From positions 248,001-312,000 of the forward strand of contig NZ_QEWO01000004.1 in assembly GCF_003402235.1 (NCBI RefSeq): a stretch of 64,000 bases of DNA. Reading direction: 5' to 3'. Positions within the stretch are counted from its first letter, which is position 1, and each line of letters begins with the position of its first letter. Source of the stretch: Parahaliea mediterranea (GTDB lineage: Bacteria; Pseudomonadota; Gammaproteobacteria; Pseudomonadales; Halieaceae). The notes below the pieces were generated by a model, which made no database searches, was not told the DNA's origin, and saw nothing but the letters and a program-made list of their open reading frames with translations. This document shows, piece by piece, positions 56,281 through 64,000 of this stretch. The position numbers and the translations under genes were made by a program.

Positions 56281-57483
56281 CTACTTCGGCAGGCCGAGCA
56301 CGTGCTCGGCAATGATGTTGGCCTGCACCTGGCTGGTGCCGCCGCCAATGGTGGTGGAAAAGTTATTGAAATAGGCGCGCTGCCAGAACCCGCCCTGGCG
56401 GGCCTGGCCGTCGCCCACGTACAGGCCGCCGGCGGCGCCCTGCAGGCCAATAGCGAAGCGGCGCATCAGCCGGCCATGCTCGGAAAAGGCCAGCTTGTGC
56501 GACAGCGGCAGGGAAAAGGGATAGTCGGTGTTCAGGGCCTGGATGGCAGCGCGCTTGCTGTTCAGGGCGCCGGCTTTCTCGGCCATGATCAGTTGCACCA
56601 GCTCGTCGCGCACCACCGGGTCCGACAGCAGGGGCTCGCCATCGCGGGTGAGGTCGCGCACATCATCGATCATGTCGTCGATCACCACCCGCTCAAAGGC
56701 CAGCCCGCCGGCGGCGCCGGCCTCGGCCCCGCGCTCGTACTGCAGGGTCTGCATGGCGATCTTCCAGCCCTGGCCCTCCTCCCCCATCAGGCAGCTGGCG
56801 GGAATGCGCGCATCGGTGAAAAAGGTTTCGGTAAAGCCGTATTCGCCGGTGAGCTTGCGAATGGGCCGCGCCTCGATGCCCGGCACCTGCATGGGCGAGA
56901 GGAAGAACGACAAACCGTCGTACTTGCGCTCGGTGTTGGGATTGGTGCGCGCCAGCAGGATCATGTACTTGGCGAAGTTGCCCATGGTGGTCCAGATCTT
57001 GGTGCCGTTAATCACGTACTCATCGCCATCGCGTACGGCGCGGGTCTGGGCGTTGCCGAGGTCGGAGCCGTGGTCCGGCTCGGAAAAACCCTGGCACCAG
57101 ATGTCCTCGCCGGTGAGGATGCCCTTGAGATAGCGGGCCTTTTCCTCCTCCGAGCCGATATGGTTGATCAGCGGACCGGCCCAGCCGAGGCCGATGACGT
57201 TGAAGCAGATGGGCACCGCGTGGCGGCGCATCTCGGCATCCACAATGCTCTGAAAGACCGGCGCCACGCCACCACCACCGTAGGCCTTGGGCCAGGCCAT
57301 GCCGAGGTAGCCGGCGCGCCATACCTTGTGCTGCCACTCGCGCAGGAAGTCCAGCTGCTGTTCGGTGCCCACTTCCATAAAGGACTGGGGCAGCAAAAAA
57401 CCGGGGTCGGCGGGTTTGTTGTCGGCCAGCCAGGCCGATACCTGCTGGCGGAACTCGGTCAGTTCCTGTTCGCTGGCGCTCAT
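56281..57483 (-). CDS. Acyl-CoA dehydrogenase
   Basis: This 400-residue flavoprotein has GMAWPKAYGGGG, the FAD-binding segment WCQGFSEPDHGSDL and NGTKIWTTMGNFAKYMILLART. YERG at residues 249-252 holds the probable catalytic base Glu250, the position used by FadE29-like and isovaleryl-type enzymes. The MCAD-type Glu in YEGTSQI is replaced (GGGTSQVQ). Together with the neighbouring 378-residue ACAD it probably forms an alpha2beta2 dehydrogenase for branched or steroid-side-chain acyl-CoA. Confidence 0.93.
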   Translation of the reverse strand: MSASEQELTEFRQQVSAWLADNKPADPGFLLPQSFMEVGTEQQLDFLREWQHKVWRAGYLGMAWPKAYGGGGVAPVFQSIVDAEMRRHAVPICFNVIGLGWAGPLINHIGSEEEKARYLKGILTGEDIWCQGFSEPDHGSDLGNAQTRAVRDGDEYVINGTKIWTTMGNFAKYMILLARTNPNTERKYDGLSFFLSPMQVPGIEARPIRKLTGEYGFTETFFTDARIPASCLMGEEGQGWKIAMQTLQYERGAEAGAAGGLAFERVVIDDMIDDVRDLTRDGEPLLSDPVVRDELVQLIMAEKAGALNSKRAAIQALNTDYPFSLPLSHKLAFSEHGRLMRRFAIGLQGAAGGLYVGDGQARQGGFWQRAYFNNFSTTIGGGTSQVQANIIAEHVLGLPK

Positions 57484-57529
57484 GGCGCGTCTCCTTCGGT
57501 CAGTTTGTTATGTGGTGTCGCCGCGCTGC

Positions 57530-58168
57530 TCAGCTGTTGCCAGGCAACTGCAGGGGGCCGGCGCGGTCGTCGGCGCGCACAAAGGCCGCCCGCTCGCAAA
57601 GGCGCGCCAGGTAGGCCCCGGTCTGGGGCTGGTAGTGGGCATCCAGCTGCAGCAGGCGCCCCAGGTACAGGGCGTAACCAACGGCGATGTCGGCCATGGT
57701 AAAGCGCTCGTCCACCAGGTAGTCATGCTCCGCCAGGTGGGCGTCCAGCCGCCGCAGGCGGGCCAGGAACCACTTGCTGTAGTCCTCGGCCACCGGCTTT
57801 TTGGCGGCGTCCGGCTCCAGGAAGGTGTAGCGCATCACAATGGTCTGGGGAAAGGTAAGGGTGGCGTCGGCGTGGTGCAGCCAGTTCAGGTAGGCGCCGT
57901 ACTCGGTGTGCTCCGGCCCCAGGCTGAACTGGCGCCGGGTGTCGTAGCGATCCGCCAGGTACTGGCAGATGCCCACCGACTCGGTCATCTCCACCACCCC
58001 GTCGCGAAAAAAGGGCACCGTGCCCAGGGCATTGGTGTCCAGGTAGTCGCGCTGGAACAGGCGCGGCGGAAAAGGCAGTATTTCCAGCTCGTATTCCAGG
58101 CCCAGTTCTTCCAGCGCCCACAAGGGCCGCAACGAACGCGCCCCGGCGCAGTGCCACAGTTTCATCAC
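57530..58168 (-). CDS. Glutathione S-transferase family protein
   Basis: This 212-residue protein has an N-terminal thioredoxin fold (MMKLWHCAGARSLRPLWALEELGLEYEL). It shows cis-Pro in GTVPFF, the glutathione-binding ESVGICQYLADRY and an all-helical C-terminal domain (FTMADIAVGYALYLG with the N-capping motif). The catalytic residue may be Cys7 or Ser12. It sits between two acyl-CoA dehydrogenase genes on the same strand, suggesting a role with their substrates, for example epoxide or thiol chemistry, but this is inference. Confidence 0.92.
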   Translation of the reverse strand: MMKLWHCAGARSLRPLWALEELGLEYELEILPFPPRLFQRDYLDTNALGTVPFFRDGVVEMTESVGICQYLADRYDTRRQFSLGPEHTEYGAYLNWLHHADATLTFPQTIVMRYTFLEPDAAKKPVAEDYSKWFLARLRRLDAHLAEHDYLVDERFTMADIAVGYALYLGRLLQLDAHYQPQTGAYLARLCERAAFVRADDRAGPLQLPGNS

Positions 58169-58174
58169 AACCTC

Positions 58175-59347
58175 CTACAGTCCGTACTGGCGCGCGGCCA
58201 GATCGCGCATGATTTCCTCGGAGCCACCGCCGATGGCGTTGACCCGCACCTCGCGGTAGATGCGCTCCACCCGGTTGCCGCGCATGTAGCCGATGCCACC
58301 GAGAATCTGCATGGCCTCGCGGGCGCAAAATTCCAGGGTTTCGCTGGCCTGCACCTTGAGCATGGCAATATCGCCGGGGTTGGGCTGGCCGGCGGCTATG
58401 CTCTCGTAGCACAGGCGCAGGTAGGCCTGGGTGGCGTTGATCTTCTGCTTCATCTGGGCAATTTTGTGGCGAATCACCTGGTGGTCCGCCAACCGCTTGC
58501 CGAAGGTGCGGCGCTCGGTGGCCCAGGCCACCGCCTCTTCCAGGCACACCCGCGCCTGGGCTTCCATGCTGGCGGACATCCCCATGCGCTCGCCGTTGAA
58601 GTTGGTCATGATCACGCGAAAGCCCTGGTTTTCCTGGCCGATCAGCTGATCCGCCGGCACCCGCACATTGTCGAAATAGAGGGTGGCGGTGTCCGACGCC
58701 CACCAGCCCTGCTTGCGGGCCAGGGCGGTGCGACTGAAGCCCTCGGCATCGGTCGGAATCAGCAGCATGGACACCCCGCCGGCCCCCTCGCCACCGGTGC
58801 GCACCGCCGTGGAAACCCAGTTGGCACGCATCCCGCCGGTGATGTAGGTCTTGCTGCCGTTGACAATGTAGTGATCGCCGTCGCGCACGGCGGTGGTGGC
58901 AAGGTTGGCCACGTCTGAGCCGGCGCCGGGCTCGGTGATGCCCAGGGCAATGTGCTTGTGCCCGGCCAGCACTGGCGAGGCCACGGCCTGCTTCATGGCC
59001 TCGCTGCCCCAGTGAATGACCGGCGGCAGGCCGATGCTGTGAATCATCAGGCTGGCATTGACGCCCCCGGCGCCGATGCGCGCCATCTCCTCCGCAGCAA
59101 TCGCGCTGAACCACACGTCGGTGCCCTCGGTAATACCGCCGTAGGCCTCGGGGTAGCCAAGCCCCAGCAGCCCCACCTCGGCGGCCTTGGGCCACAGGCT
59201 CATGGGCAGTTCGCCGGCCTCGTCCCAGGCATCGGCGTGGGGCATGATCTCGGCATCAATAAAGCGGCGCAGCTGGTCGCGCCAAGCGTGGTGTTGCTCT
59301 CCCAGGTGGGGGTTGGGCAGGCGGGCGCTGTCAAAGTCCAGTGACAT
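58175..59347 (-). CDS. Acyl-CoA dehydrogenase
   Basis: This 390-residue ACAD has GLLGLGYPEAYGG, ALGITEPGAGSDVAN (FAD and acyl site), NGSKTYITGGMRANWVSTAVRT and RRTFGKRLADHQVIRHKIAQM. The C-terminus QILGGIGYMRGNRVERIYREVRVNAIGGGSEEIMRD lacks the MCAD-type Glu, while NGERMG in the middle may supply the base. This type is found in terpenoid and steroid catabolic clusters. It is the first gene of the run ACAD-GST-ACAD-ACAD-ABC1, with 6 nt to the GST gene. Confidence 0.93.
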   Translation of the reverse strand: MSLDFDSARLPNPHLGEQHHAWRDQLRRFIDAEIMPHADAWDEAGELPMSLWPKAAEVGLLGLGYPEAYGGITEGTDVWFSAIAAEEMARIGAGGVNASLMIHSIGLPPVIHWGSEAMKQAVASPVLAGHKHIALGITEPGAGSDVANLATTAVRDGDHYIVNGSKTYITGGMRANWVSTAVRTGGEGAGGVSMLLIPTDAEGFSRTALARKQGWWASDTATLYFDNVRVPADQLIGQENQGFRVIMTNFNGERMGMSASMEAQARVCLEEAVAWATERRTFGKRLADHQVIRHKIAQMKQKINATQAYLRLCYESIAAGQPNPGDIAMLKVQASETLEFCAREAMQILGGIGYMRGNRVERIYREVRVNAIGGGSEEIMRDLAARQYGL

Positions 59348-59507
59348 GCAGTGGCTCCTTCAGGTGGCGTTGGTTGTGATTATCGCGCGCAGGGCTTGGC
59401 AGTATCCGCACAGGCGGTGAACCCAGCCTGAAACAATACAAGCCCCCCGCAACGAATACCACTTTCCATAGCGATCACTCGCATGTGAGCCGAAACCACG
59501 GCGCCGC

Positions 59508-59540
59508 TGTGCGCCAGCGCACACATTCTGCGCATTTTTT
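59508..59540 (+). promoter_or_regulatory. Alternative hairpins in the leader of the haem peroxidase gene
   Basis: TGTGCGC-CA-GCGCACA (59508-59523) is a perfect 7-2-7 inverted repeat. Its second arm can instead pair as GCGCA with the following TGCGC, which leads straight into ATTTTTT, a small terminator-like form. The layout recalls an attenuator about 110 nt before the peroxidase start, but no upstream promoter was identified. The 303-bp gap holds no gene. Confidence 0.3.
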
Positions 59541-59650
59541 AGACAGCCCCGCACCACCGGCCTAGCTTTCTGACTGTCGCGCGCCGGGGCCAGGCGCCCT
59601 GCAGCGACCCCTTGTTTGCCTGCCTCAGCCCACGCTGAAAGGAGTTCAGC

Positions 59651-61093
59651 ATGCCTGCACATCACGGAATGAACGAGTTACCCGGCCTGGCCCACTACTG
59701 CCACCGGGGTCACCAGCACCAGCGCGAGGAGCGCTTCGGCCGCCTGCTGCCCGACCTGCCACCCAGCTATGTCCCGGCGGATCTGCTGCGGGCCATTGGC
59801 GCCCACGGCGGCCCGATGGACGGCGGCAACGGCAGCAGCGCCAGCCGCAGCCAGACGGTGCCGGTGGGCCAGGTGATCTTCGGCCAGTTTATCGACCACG
59901 ACATCACCCTGGATGTCAGCTCCAGCCTGGACCGCAACCAGGTGGCCAGCGCGGTGCCCAACGCCCGCACCCCGCGGCTGGATCTGGACTGCATCTACGG
60001 CGCCGGGCCGGAGGCCCAGCCCTATCTGTACGCCGCCGACGGCGCCCACCTGCTGACCGGCGCCGACGTGGCCGGCGCCTCGGCGGAGGTGGCCAACGAC
60101 CTGCTGCGCTCGGCCAACGGCCGCGCCATGATCGGCGACCCGCGCAACGACGAAAACCGCATTGTCAGCCAGATGCAGCTGGCGATGATCAAGTTCCACA
60201 ACGCCCTGTGCGACGAACTGGCCAGCAGCGATGGCCTGGCCGGCGCCCACCTGTACGAAGAAGCCAAGCGCGCCGTTACCTGGCACTACCAGTGGTGCGT
60301 GGTATTCGATTTTCTGGTGGCCATGTGCGGGCAGGCGGTGGTGGATGACATCCTTTACCACGGCCGCAAACTGTACTGCGCCGAAGCGCCCTACATTCCG
60401 GTGGAGTTCGCGGTGGCGGCCTATCGCTTTGGCCACTCCATGGTGCCGATGAAGCTGCAGGTGCAAAAGGGTGGCAACAGCTACGAGTTTTTTGGCACCA
60501 CCCTGGGCCGCGGTTTCAGCCCGGTGGGCAGCGTGGACGCCCTGGTGGACTGGCACGAGCTGTTCGACACCCCCGCCGGGCGCACGGTGCAGCGCGCGGA
60601 AAAACTCGACACCAAAATGGCCTCGGACCTGCTCGACCTGCCCTTCATCAGCAGCGGCGAAAGCTCGCTGGCCAGCCGCAACCTGCTGCGCGGCAGCGTC
60701 TTTTTGCTGCCCGCGGGCGAGGCGGTGGCGGCGGCCTGCGGGCGCAGCGAGAGCGAGATTGCCCTGGTGCTGGACAAGGTGGAGGACGTATCAGCCGCCG
60801 CCATCAGCCACGCGGGGCTGGGCCAGCCGGCCCCGCGCAGCGGCGCGCCGCTGTGGCTCTATGTGCTGGCCGAGGCCGAGGTGATTGGCCGCGAAACCAG
60901 CGCCGGCACCTTCGACAAGGGCGAGGGCCTGGGGCCCACCGGGGCACGCATTGTGGCCGAGGTGCTGATTGGCCTGTTGGAACTGGACGAGCACAGCTTC
61001 CTCGGCAGCAACCGCAACTGGGTACCCAGAGCGGATTACAACCGCATCGGCAAACTGCTGGCCAGCACCAACGCCAGCATCCTGCCGAGCTGA
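59651..61093 (+). CDS. Animal-type (peroxidase-cyclooxygenase superfamily) haem peroxidase
   Basis: This 480-residue protein has the distal site GQFIDHD with Asp82-His83, equivalent to the haem-linked Asp and distal His of myeloperoxidase. GDPRNDEN (Arg165, Glu168) corresponds to the catalytic Arg and haem-linked Glu, and proximal His262 is in YRFGHSM. These enzymes oxidise halides, thiocyanate or phenols with H2O2, and covalent haem is possible. There is no signal peptide, so it is cytosolic or exported by a non-Sec route. The ribosome-binding site AAGGAG is strong. It is divergent from the ACAD run and convergent with the dehalogenase gene. Confidence 0.93.
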   Translation: MPAHHGMNELPGLAHYCHRGHQHQREERFGRLLPDLPPSYVPADLLRAIGAHGGPMDGGNGSSASRSQTVPVGQVIFGQFIDHDITLDVSSSLDRNQVASAVPNARTPRLDLDCIYGAGPEAQPYLYAADGAHLLTGADVAGASAEVANDLLRSANGRAMIGDPRNDENRIVSQMQLAMIKFHNALCDELASSDGLAGAHLYEEAKRAVTWHYQWCVVFDFLVAMCGQAVVDDILYHGRKLYCAEAPYIPVEFAVAAYRFGHSMVPMKLQVQKGGNSYEFFGTTLGRGFSPVGSVDALVDWHELFDTPAGRTVQRAEKLDTKMASDLLDLPFISSGESSLASRNLLRGSVFLLPAGEAVAAACGRSESEIALVLDKVEDVSAAAISHAGLGQPAPRSGAPLWLYVLAEAEVIGRETSAGTFDKGEGLGPTGARIVAEVLIGLLELDEHSFLGSNRNWVPRADYNRIGKLLASTNASILPS

Positions 61094-61097
61094 AGCC

Positions 61098-62081
61098 TCA
61101 GCCGGCCATCCACGCCACGATGCGGCGGGCGGCCTGCTCGCCGCAATCTTCCTGCCAGAAGTGCCCCGCCCCCGCCAGCACGGCGTGGGGCTGGCCGGCG
61201 GCGCCGGGCACCCGCTCCTGGAACAGGGCCTCCCAGCCCCGCGTGGTGGGGTCGGCATCGCTGAACAGGGTAAGAAAGGGCCGATCGAAACGCGACAGGG
61301 CCGCCCAGGTGTCGCGGTTGATGGCGGCCCCCGGGTCGGAACTGGTCAGCGGAATCAGCAGCGGAAACTGGCGCATGCCCGCCTTGTGCCACTCGCCCGG
61401 AAAGGGCGCGTTGTAGGCCGCCACCACCGCCGGTGCCAGGGCCGACACGGTGGCAAACTGCAGCGAATCGCCCGCCTCGAAGTGCGCCTCCCGCAGGCCG
61501 TGGCGGGCCCAGTCCAGCAGGCCGCGGTTCACGGTGCTGTCGTCTTCGCCACTGGCGTGGGCGGCCCAGGCGGTGCGCCCGGCCAGCTCGGCGGAGGCGG
61601 TGTGCAGCATGGTGTTGGCGGCTACCACCCGGGCAAAACGCGGCATCTGCCGCGCCAGCACGCCAAGGCCCACCGGCCCGCCCCAGTCCTGGCAGACCAG
61701 GGTGATGTCTGTGAGGTCGAGCCCGGTGACCAGCGCCTCAAGCCAGTCCACGTGGCTTGCAAAATGGTAATACCAGGGCCGGGTGGGCTTGTCGGAGCGG
61801 CCAAAACCGATCAGATCCGGGGCCACAGCGCGATAGCCCGCCGCCACAAACAGCGGGATCATCCTGCGATAGAGGTAGCACCAGCTGGGCTCTCCGTGCA
61901 GCAACAGCACCACCGGGGCGTCGCGCGGGCCCTCGTCCAGGTAGTGCATGCGCAGCTCGCCCGCTGGCCCCGACACGCTGTGATAGTGCGGGGCAAAGGC
62001 AAAGTCCGGCAGGTTGGCAAAGCGCGCATCCGGGGTGCGCACCACCTCAGGCACATCCGGCCCGTCGTACACCGCGCTCAT
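61098..62081 (-). CDS. Haloalkane dehalogenase-type alpha/beta hydrolase
   Basis: This 327-residue hydrolase has the HLD-I pattern: oxyanion motif HGEPSWCYLYRRMIPLF (residues 62-78), nucleophile Asp132 in CQDWGGPVG with the halide-binding Trp133, a cap domain, acid in FSDADPTTRG (Asp275 or 277) and base His307 in GAGHFWQED. These residues are those of DhlA-like dehalogenases that hydrolyse C-halogen bonds; epoxide hydrolase is excluded by lack of cap tyrosines only tentatively. Its ATG overlaps the stop of the amidase gene upstream by 4 nt. Confidence 0.85.
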   Translation of the reverse strand: MSAVYDGPDVPEVVRTPDARFANLPDFAFAPHYHSVSGPAGELRMHYLDEGPRDAPVVLLLHGEPSWCYLYRRMIPLFVAAGYRAVAPDLIGFGRSDKPTRPWYYHFASHVDWLEALVTGLDLTDITLVCQDWGGPVGLGVLARQMPRFARVVAANTMLHTASAELAGRTAWAAHASGEDDSTVNRGLLDWARHGLREAHFEAGDSLQFATVSALAPAVVAAYNAPFPGEWHKAGMRQFPLLIPLTSSDPGAAINRDTWAALSRFDRPFLTLFSDADPTTRGWEALFQERVPGAAGQPHAVLAGAGHFWQEDCGEQAARRIVAWMAG

Positions 62082-63604
62082 GACAGTACCGGCACCCGGT
62101 CAAACCAGGGTGCCGCCTCCTCCAGTTGCCCGGCCAGCTGGAACAGCAGGGCCTCTTCGCCGTAGCGGCCGGCAAACATCACCCCCACCGGCAGCCCGGC
62201 CGGGCTCCAGTGCAAGGGCAGCGACATGGCCGGCTGGCCGGTGGCGTTGTACAGGGAGGTAAAGGCCGACACATTCACCGCCGCCTTTTCGTAGCTGGGA
62301 TAGGGCTGGTTGAGGCTCAGCTCCCCCAGCCGCGCCGGCGGTGTCGCCAGGGTGGGCGACAAGATCAGGTCGAACGCGTCCTGCAGCAGGGCCACCTGGC
62401 GCGCCGCGCGCCCCAGAATCTGGTGGGCCCGGTGCAAATCCAGCGCGCTGTTGCCGCGCGCGTTCTGGTACATCTGCCAGGTGATGGGCTCCAGGTCCTG
62501 CTCGGTGACCTGCCGCCCCAGGGCCTGCTCGCGGCTCTGCACCCTGTCCAGCAGGCCGGCGGCCATCACCGCGCCAAAGCCGGTGAAGAATTCCCGCGGG
62601 TCGATGGGCAGTTCAATCGGCTCAACGTGGTGCCCCAGCTGCTCGCACAGGCGGGCGGTGGCCTCGACTGCGGCGATACATTCCGGGTGGACCGGGGTGT
62701 GGGTGACCGGCCTGGTGAGCAGGCCAATGCGCAGCGCGCCCGGCGCGCGCCGGGCGGCATCCAGAAAGCCCCCGTTGCTGCCGGGGGCGATGGTGGTCTG
62801 GCCCGGCTCCGGCCCGGCGGTGGCATCGAGCAGGGCGGCGCTGTCGCGCACGCTGCGCGACACTGCGTGAGTCACCGCCAGCGTGGACGACAGCTGGCGC
62901 GGCCCGTGGGGCGTGCGGCCGCGGCTTGGCTTGAGGCCGAACAGCGCGCAGCAGGAGGCGGGAATGCGGATGGAGCCACCGCCGTCGGTGGCATTGGCCA
63001 GCGGCAGAATGCCGGCGGCCACCGCCGCGGCGGAACCGCCGGAGGAACCGCCGGGCGAATGCGCCAGGTTCCAGGGGTTGTGGGTATCGCCAAACAGCAG
63101 CGATTCGGTGGTGCCCGTGCCGCCAAACTCGGGGCTGGCGCTTTTGCCGAAAATCACCAGCCCGGCGCGCTGGTAGCGCTCGACCACGGTGCTGGTGTAG
63201 CCGGCCACGGCGTCGCGGTAAAAGCGCGAGCCGCCAGTGGTTACGGTGCCTTCGAGCATCATGCCCAGGTCTTTGAGCAAAAAGGGCACCCCGGTGAAGG
63301 GCCCGTCCGGCAGGGGCGCCTTGACGCGTTGCCGCGCCCGCTCGTAGAGCGTTTCCACAATGCAGTTCAGGCGCGGGTTCAGGGCCTGGGCCCGGGCAAT
63401 GGCCACCTCCAGCACCTCGGCGGCGCTCACCTCACCCTTGCGCACCAGCGCCGCCAGCGCCAGAGCGTCCAGGGCGCGGTATTCCGCCGGGTTCAGGGCC
63501 AGCCCGGTGCCGGTGGCGGCGTGGGTGATTGACGGCAGTGCGCTGGCCGCCGCCAGGGTGGCGCCACTGCGCAACAGCGCGCGGCGCGAAAGTCCATCCT
63601 GCAT
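62078..63604 (-). CDS. Tat-exported amidase (amidase signature family)
   Basis: This 508-residue Ser-cisSer-Lys hydrolase has the catalytic Lys in PFLLKDLG and the GSS-rich core SPGGSSGGSAAAVAAG with both serines. The loop ATDGGGSIRIPASCCALFGLKPSRGR completes the family pattern. The N-terminus MQDGLSRRALLRSGATLAAASALP is a twin-arginine signal, so it works in the periplasm. ATG 63604 with GGAGA upstream is preferred over the longer open frame. It overlaps the dehalogenase gene by 4 nt, an operon pairing that hints at a shared xenobiotic- or amide-type substrate. Confidence 0.9.
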   Translation of the reverse strand: MQDGLSRRALLRSGATLAAASALPSITHAATGTGLALNPAEYRALDALALAALVRKGEVSAAEVLEVAIARAQALNPRLNCIVETLYERARQRVKAPLPDGPFTGVPFLLKDLGMMLEGTVTTGGSRFYRDAVAGYTSTVVERYQRAGLVIFGKSASPEFGGTGTTESLLFGDTHNPWNLAHSPGGSSGGSAAAVAAGILPLANATDGGGSIRIPASCCALFGLKPSRGRTPHGPRQLSSTLAVTHAVSRSVRDSAALLDATAGPEPGQTTIAPGSNGGFLDAARRAPGALRIGLLTRPVTHTPVHPECIAAVEATARLCEQLGHHVEPIELPIDPREFFTGFGAVMAAGLLDRVQSREQALGRQVTEQDLEPITWQMYQNARGNSALDLHRAHQILGRAARQVALLQDAFDLILSPTLATPPARLGELSLNQPYPSYEKAAVNVSAFTSLYNATGQPAMSLPLHWSPAGLPVGVMFAGRYGEEALLFQLAGQLEEAAPWFDRVPVLS

Positions 63605-63755
63605 GGGTGTCTCCGGTTGTGCATGTTGCAGGCATTGAAACCGCGCCAAAGGCCTGCTGCAACGCCGGAGGGCCCCTGGGCAGAGCGCCCCCGCCGGTGG
63701 TCAGCGAGGTTGAACCAGCTGGGTTTTAGGCTGGCTTAGATAGATTCAGGCCGGT

Positions 63756-64000
63756 TCAGGCAGACTGCGAGCCGGCTTCAGCCAGCGCCGCCCGCGCCAG
63801 CCCGATCAGCTCCGCCAGGTCGGGGCGCCGCTCGATGAGCGCAACCAGCGCCTGCTCCAGGGCGCTGCGCGTGGCCACCAGCTGCGGTTGCGACGGCAGC
63901 GCCGCCAGCAGTTCGTAGTGCAGCAGCCATTCCTCGGGATAGGCGCCGCACGCCTCGGCCAGGGCGGGCCAGTCACCACTGCCCTGCTGCGCTGCCTCGG
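63756..64000 (-). CDS. 3' end of an unidentified protein-coding gene
   Basis: About 81 codons are open from the window edge to TGA at 63756-63758. They read helical, Leu/Ala-rich sequence with PALAEACGAYPEEWLLHYELL and ATRSALEQALVALIERRPDLAELIGLARAAL. Codon use and the absence of stops fit a real gene, and it would precede the amidase on the same strand by about 150 nt. I do not recognise the family from this tail. Confidence 0.6.
   Translation of the reverse strand, partial: EAAQQGSGDWPALAEACGAYPEEWLLHYELLAALPSQPQLVATRSALEQALVALIERRPDLAELIGLARAALAEAGSQSA

Overview
The window is a high-GC stretch of a gammaproteobacterial chromosome. The fur/bamE, rnfH/ratA/smpB and recN/hrcA/grpE/dnaK neighbourhoods, a single-cysteine Fur of Pseudomonas type, a tmRNA tag ending in LAA, and abundant lipid-, steroid- and chitin-type catabolic genes suggest a marine aerobic heterotroph, perhaps Cellvibrionales/Halieaceae. 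The lineage is an inference from gene content; no database was searched.

Layout. 1-5.3 kb: heat-shock block (dnaK, cut by the window edge, then grpE and hrcA) with two sigma-32-like promoters, then recN. 5.3-7.6 kb: a cytochrome P450 and SDR operon with a repressor-type promoter. 7.8-11.6 kb: fur, bamE, rnfH, ratA, a sodium-dependent transporter and smpB. 11.9-15.9 kb: a TauE-type permease, a D-aminoacylase-like amidohydrolase and an Ldh2-type dehydrogenase. 16.1-17.5 kb: ssrA (tmRNA) split in its T-loop by a 253-nt group I intron, followed beyond the ssrA terminator by a frameshifted LAGLIDADG homing endonuclease gene and a small CPXCG zinc-ribbon gene. 17.4-23.6 kb: a secreted phosphatase-like protein, two SDRs, cytosolic KatG and a Bcr/CflA exporter. 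23.8-30.6 kb: a cytochrome bo/ba-type quinol oxidase operon (cyoABCD) with SURF1 and a RegB/RegA-like redox two-component system. 30.7-34.7 kb: an MHS-type transporter and a second, exported KatG.

34.7-37.4 kb is an AT-richer accessory island. It holds a truncated Rhs C-terminal module, a coupled membrane protein that could be its immunity protein, and a HigB/HigA toxin-antitoxin pair. 37.5-41.9 kb carries NADP-type glutamate dehydrogenase, a Ca/Na exchanger, a 2OG-Fe(II) oxygenase and an Old Yellow Enzyme.

42-53.4 kb is a GlcNAc/chitin-oligosaccharide utilisation locus: a LacI-type regulator (NagR-like), nagA, nagB, a sodium:solute symporter, a GH20 hexosaminidase, a BadF-type GlcNAc kinase and a TonB-dependent receptor. 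It is tied together by a palindromic operator (GACAACGTTGTC) in the promoters of the regulator and the receptor. 53.7-59.3 kb is an operon-like run of an ABC1/UbiB-family protein, three acyl-CoA dehydrogenases and a GST. 59.6-64 kb has an animal-type haem peroxidase, a haloalkane dehalogenase coupled to a Tat-exported amidase, and the 3' end of an unidentified gene.

The most unusual element is the intron-split tmRNA with its neighbouring homing endonuclease relic. The Rhs tip with its candidate immunity gene and the GACAACGTTGTC regulon follow.
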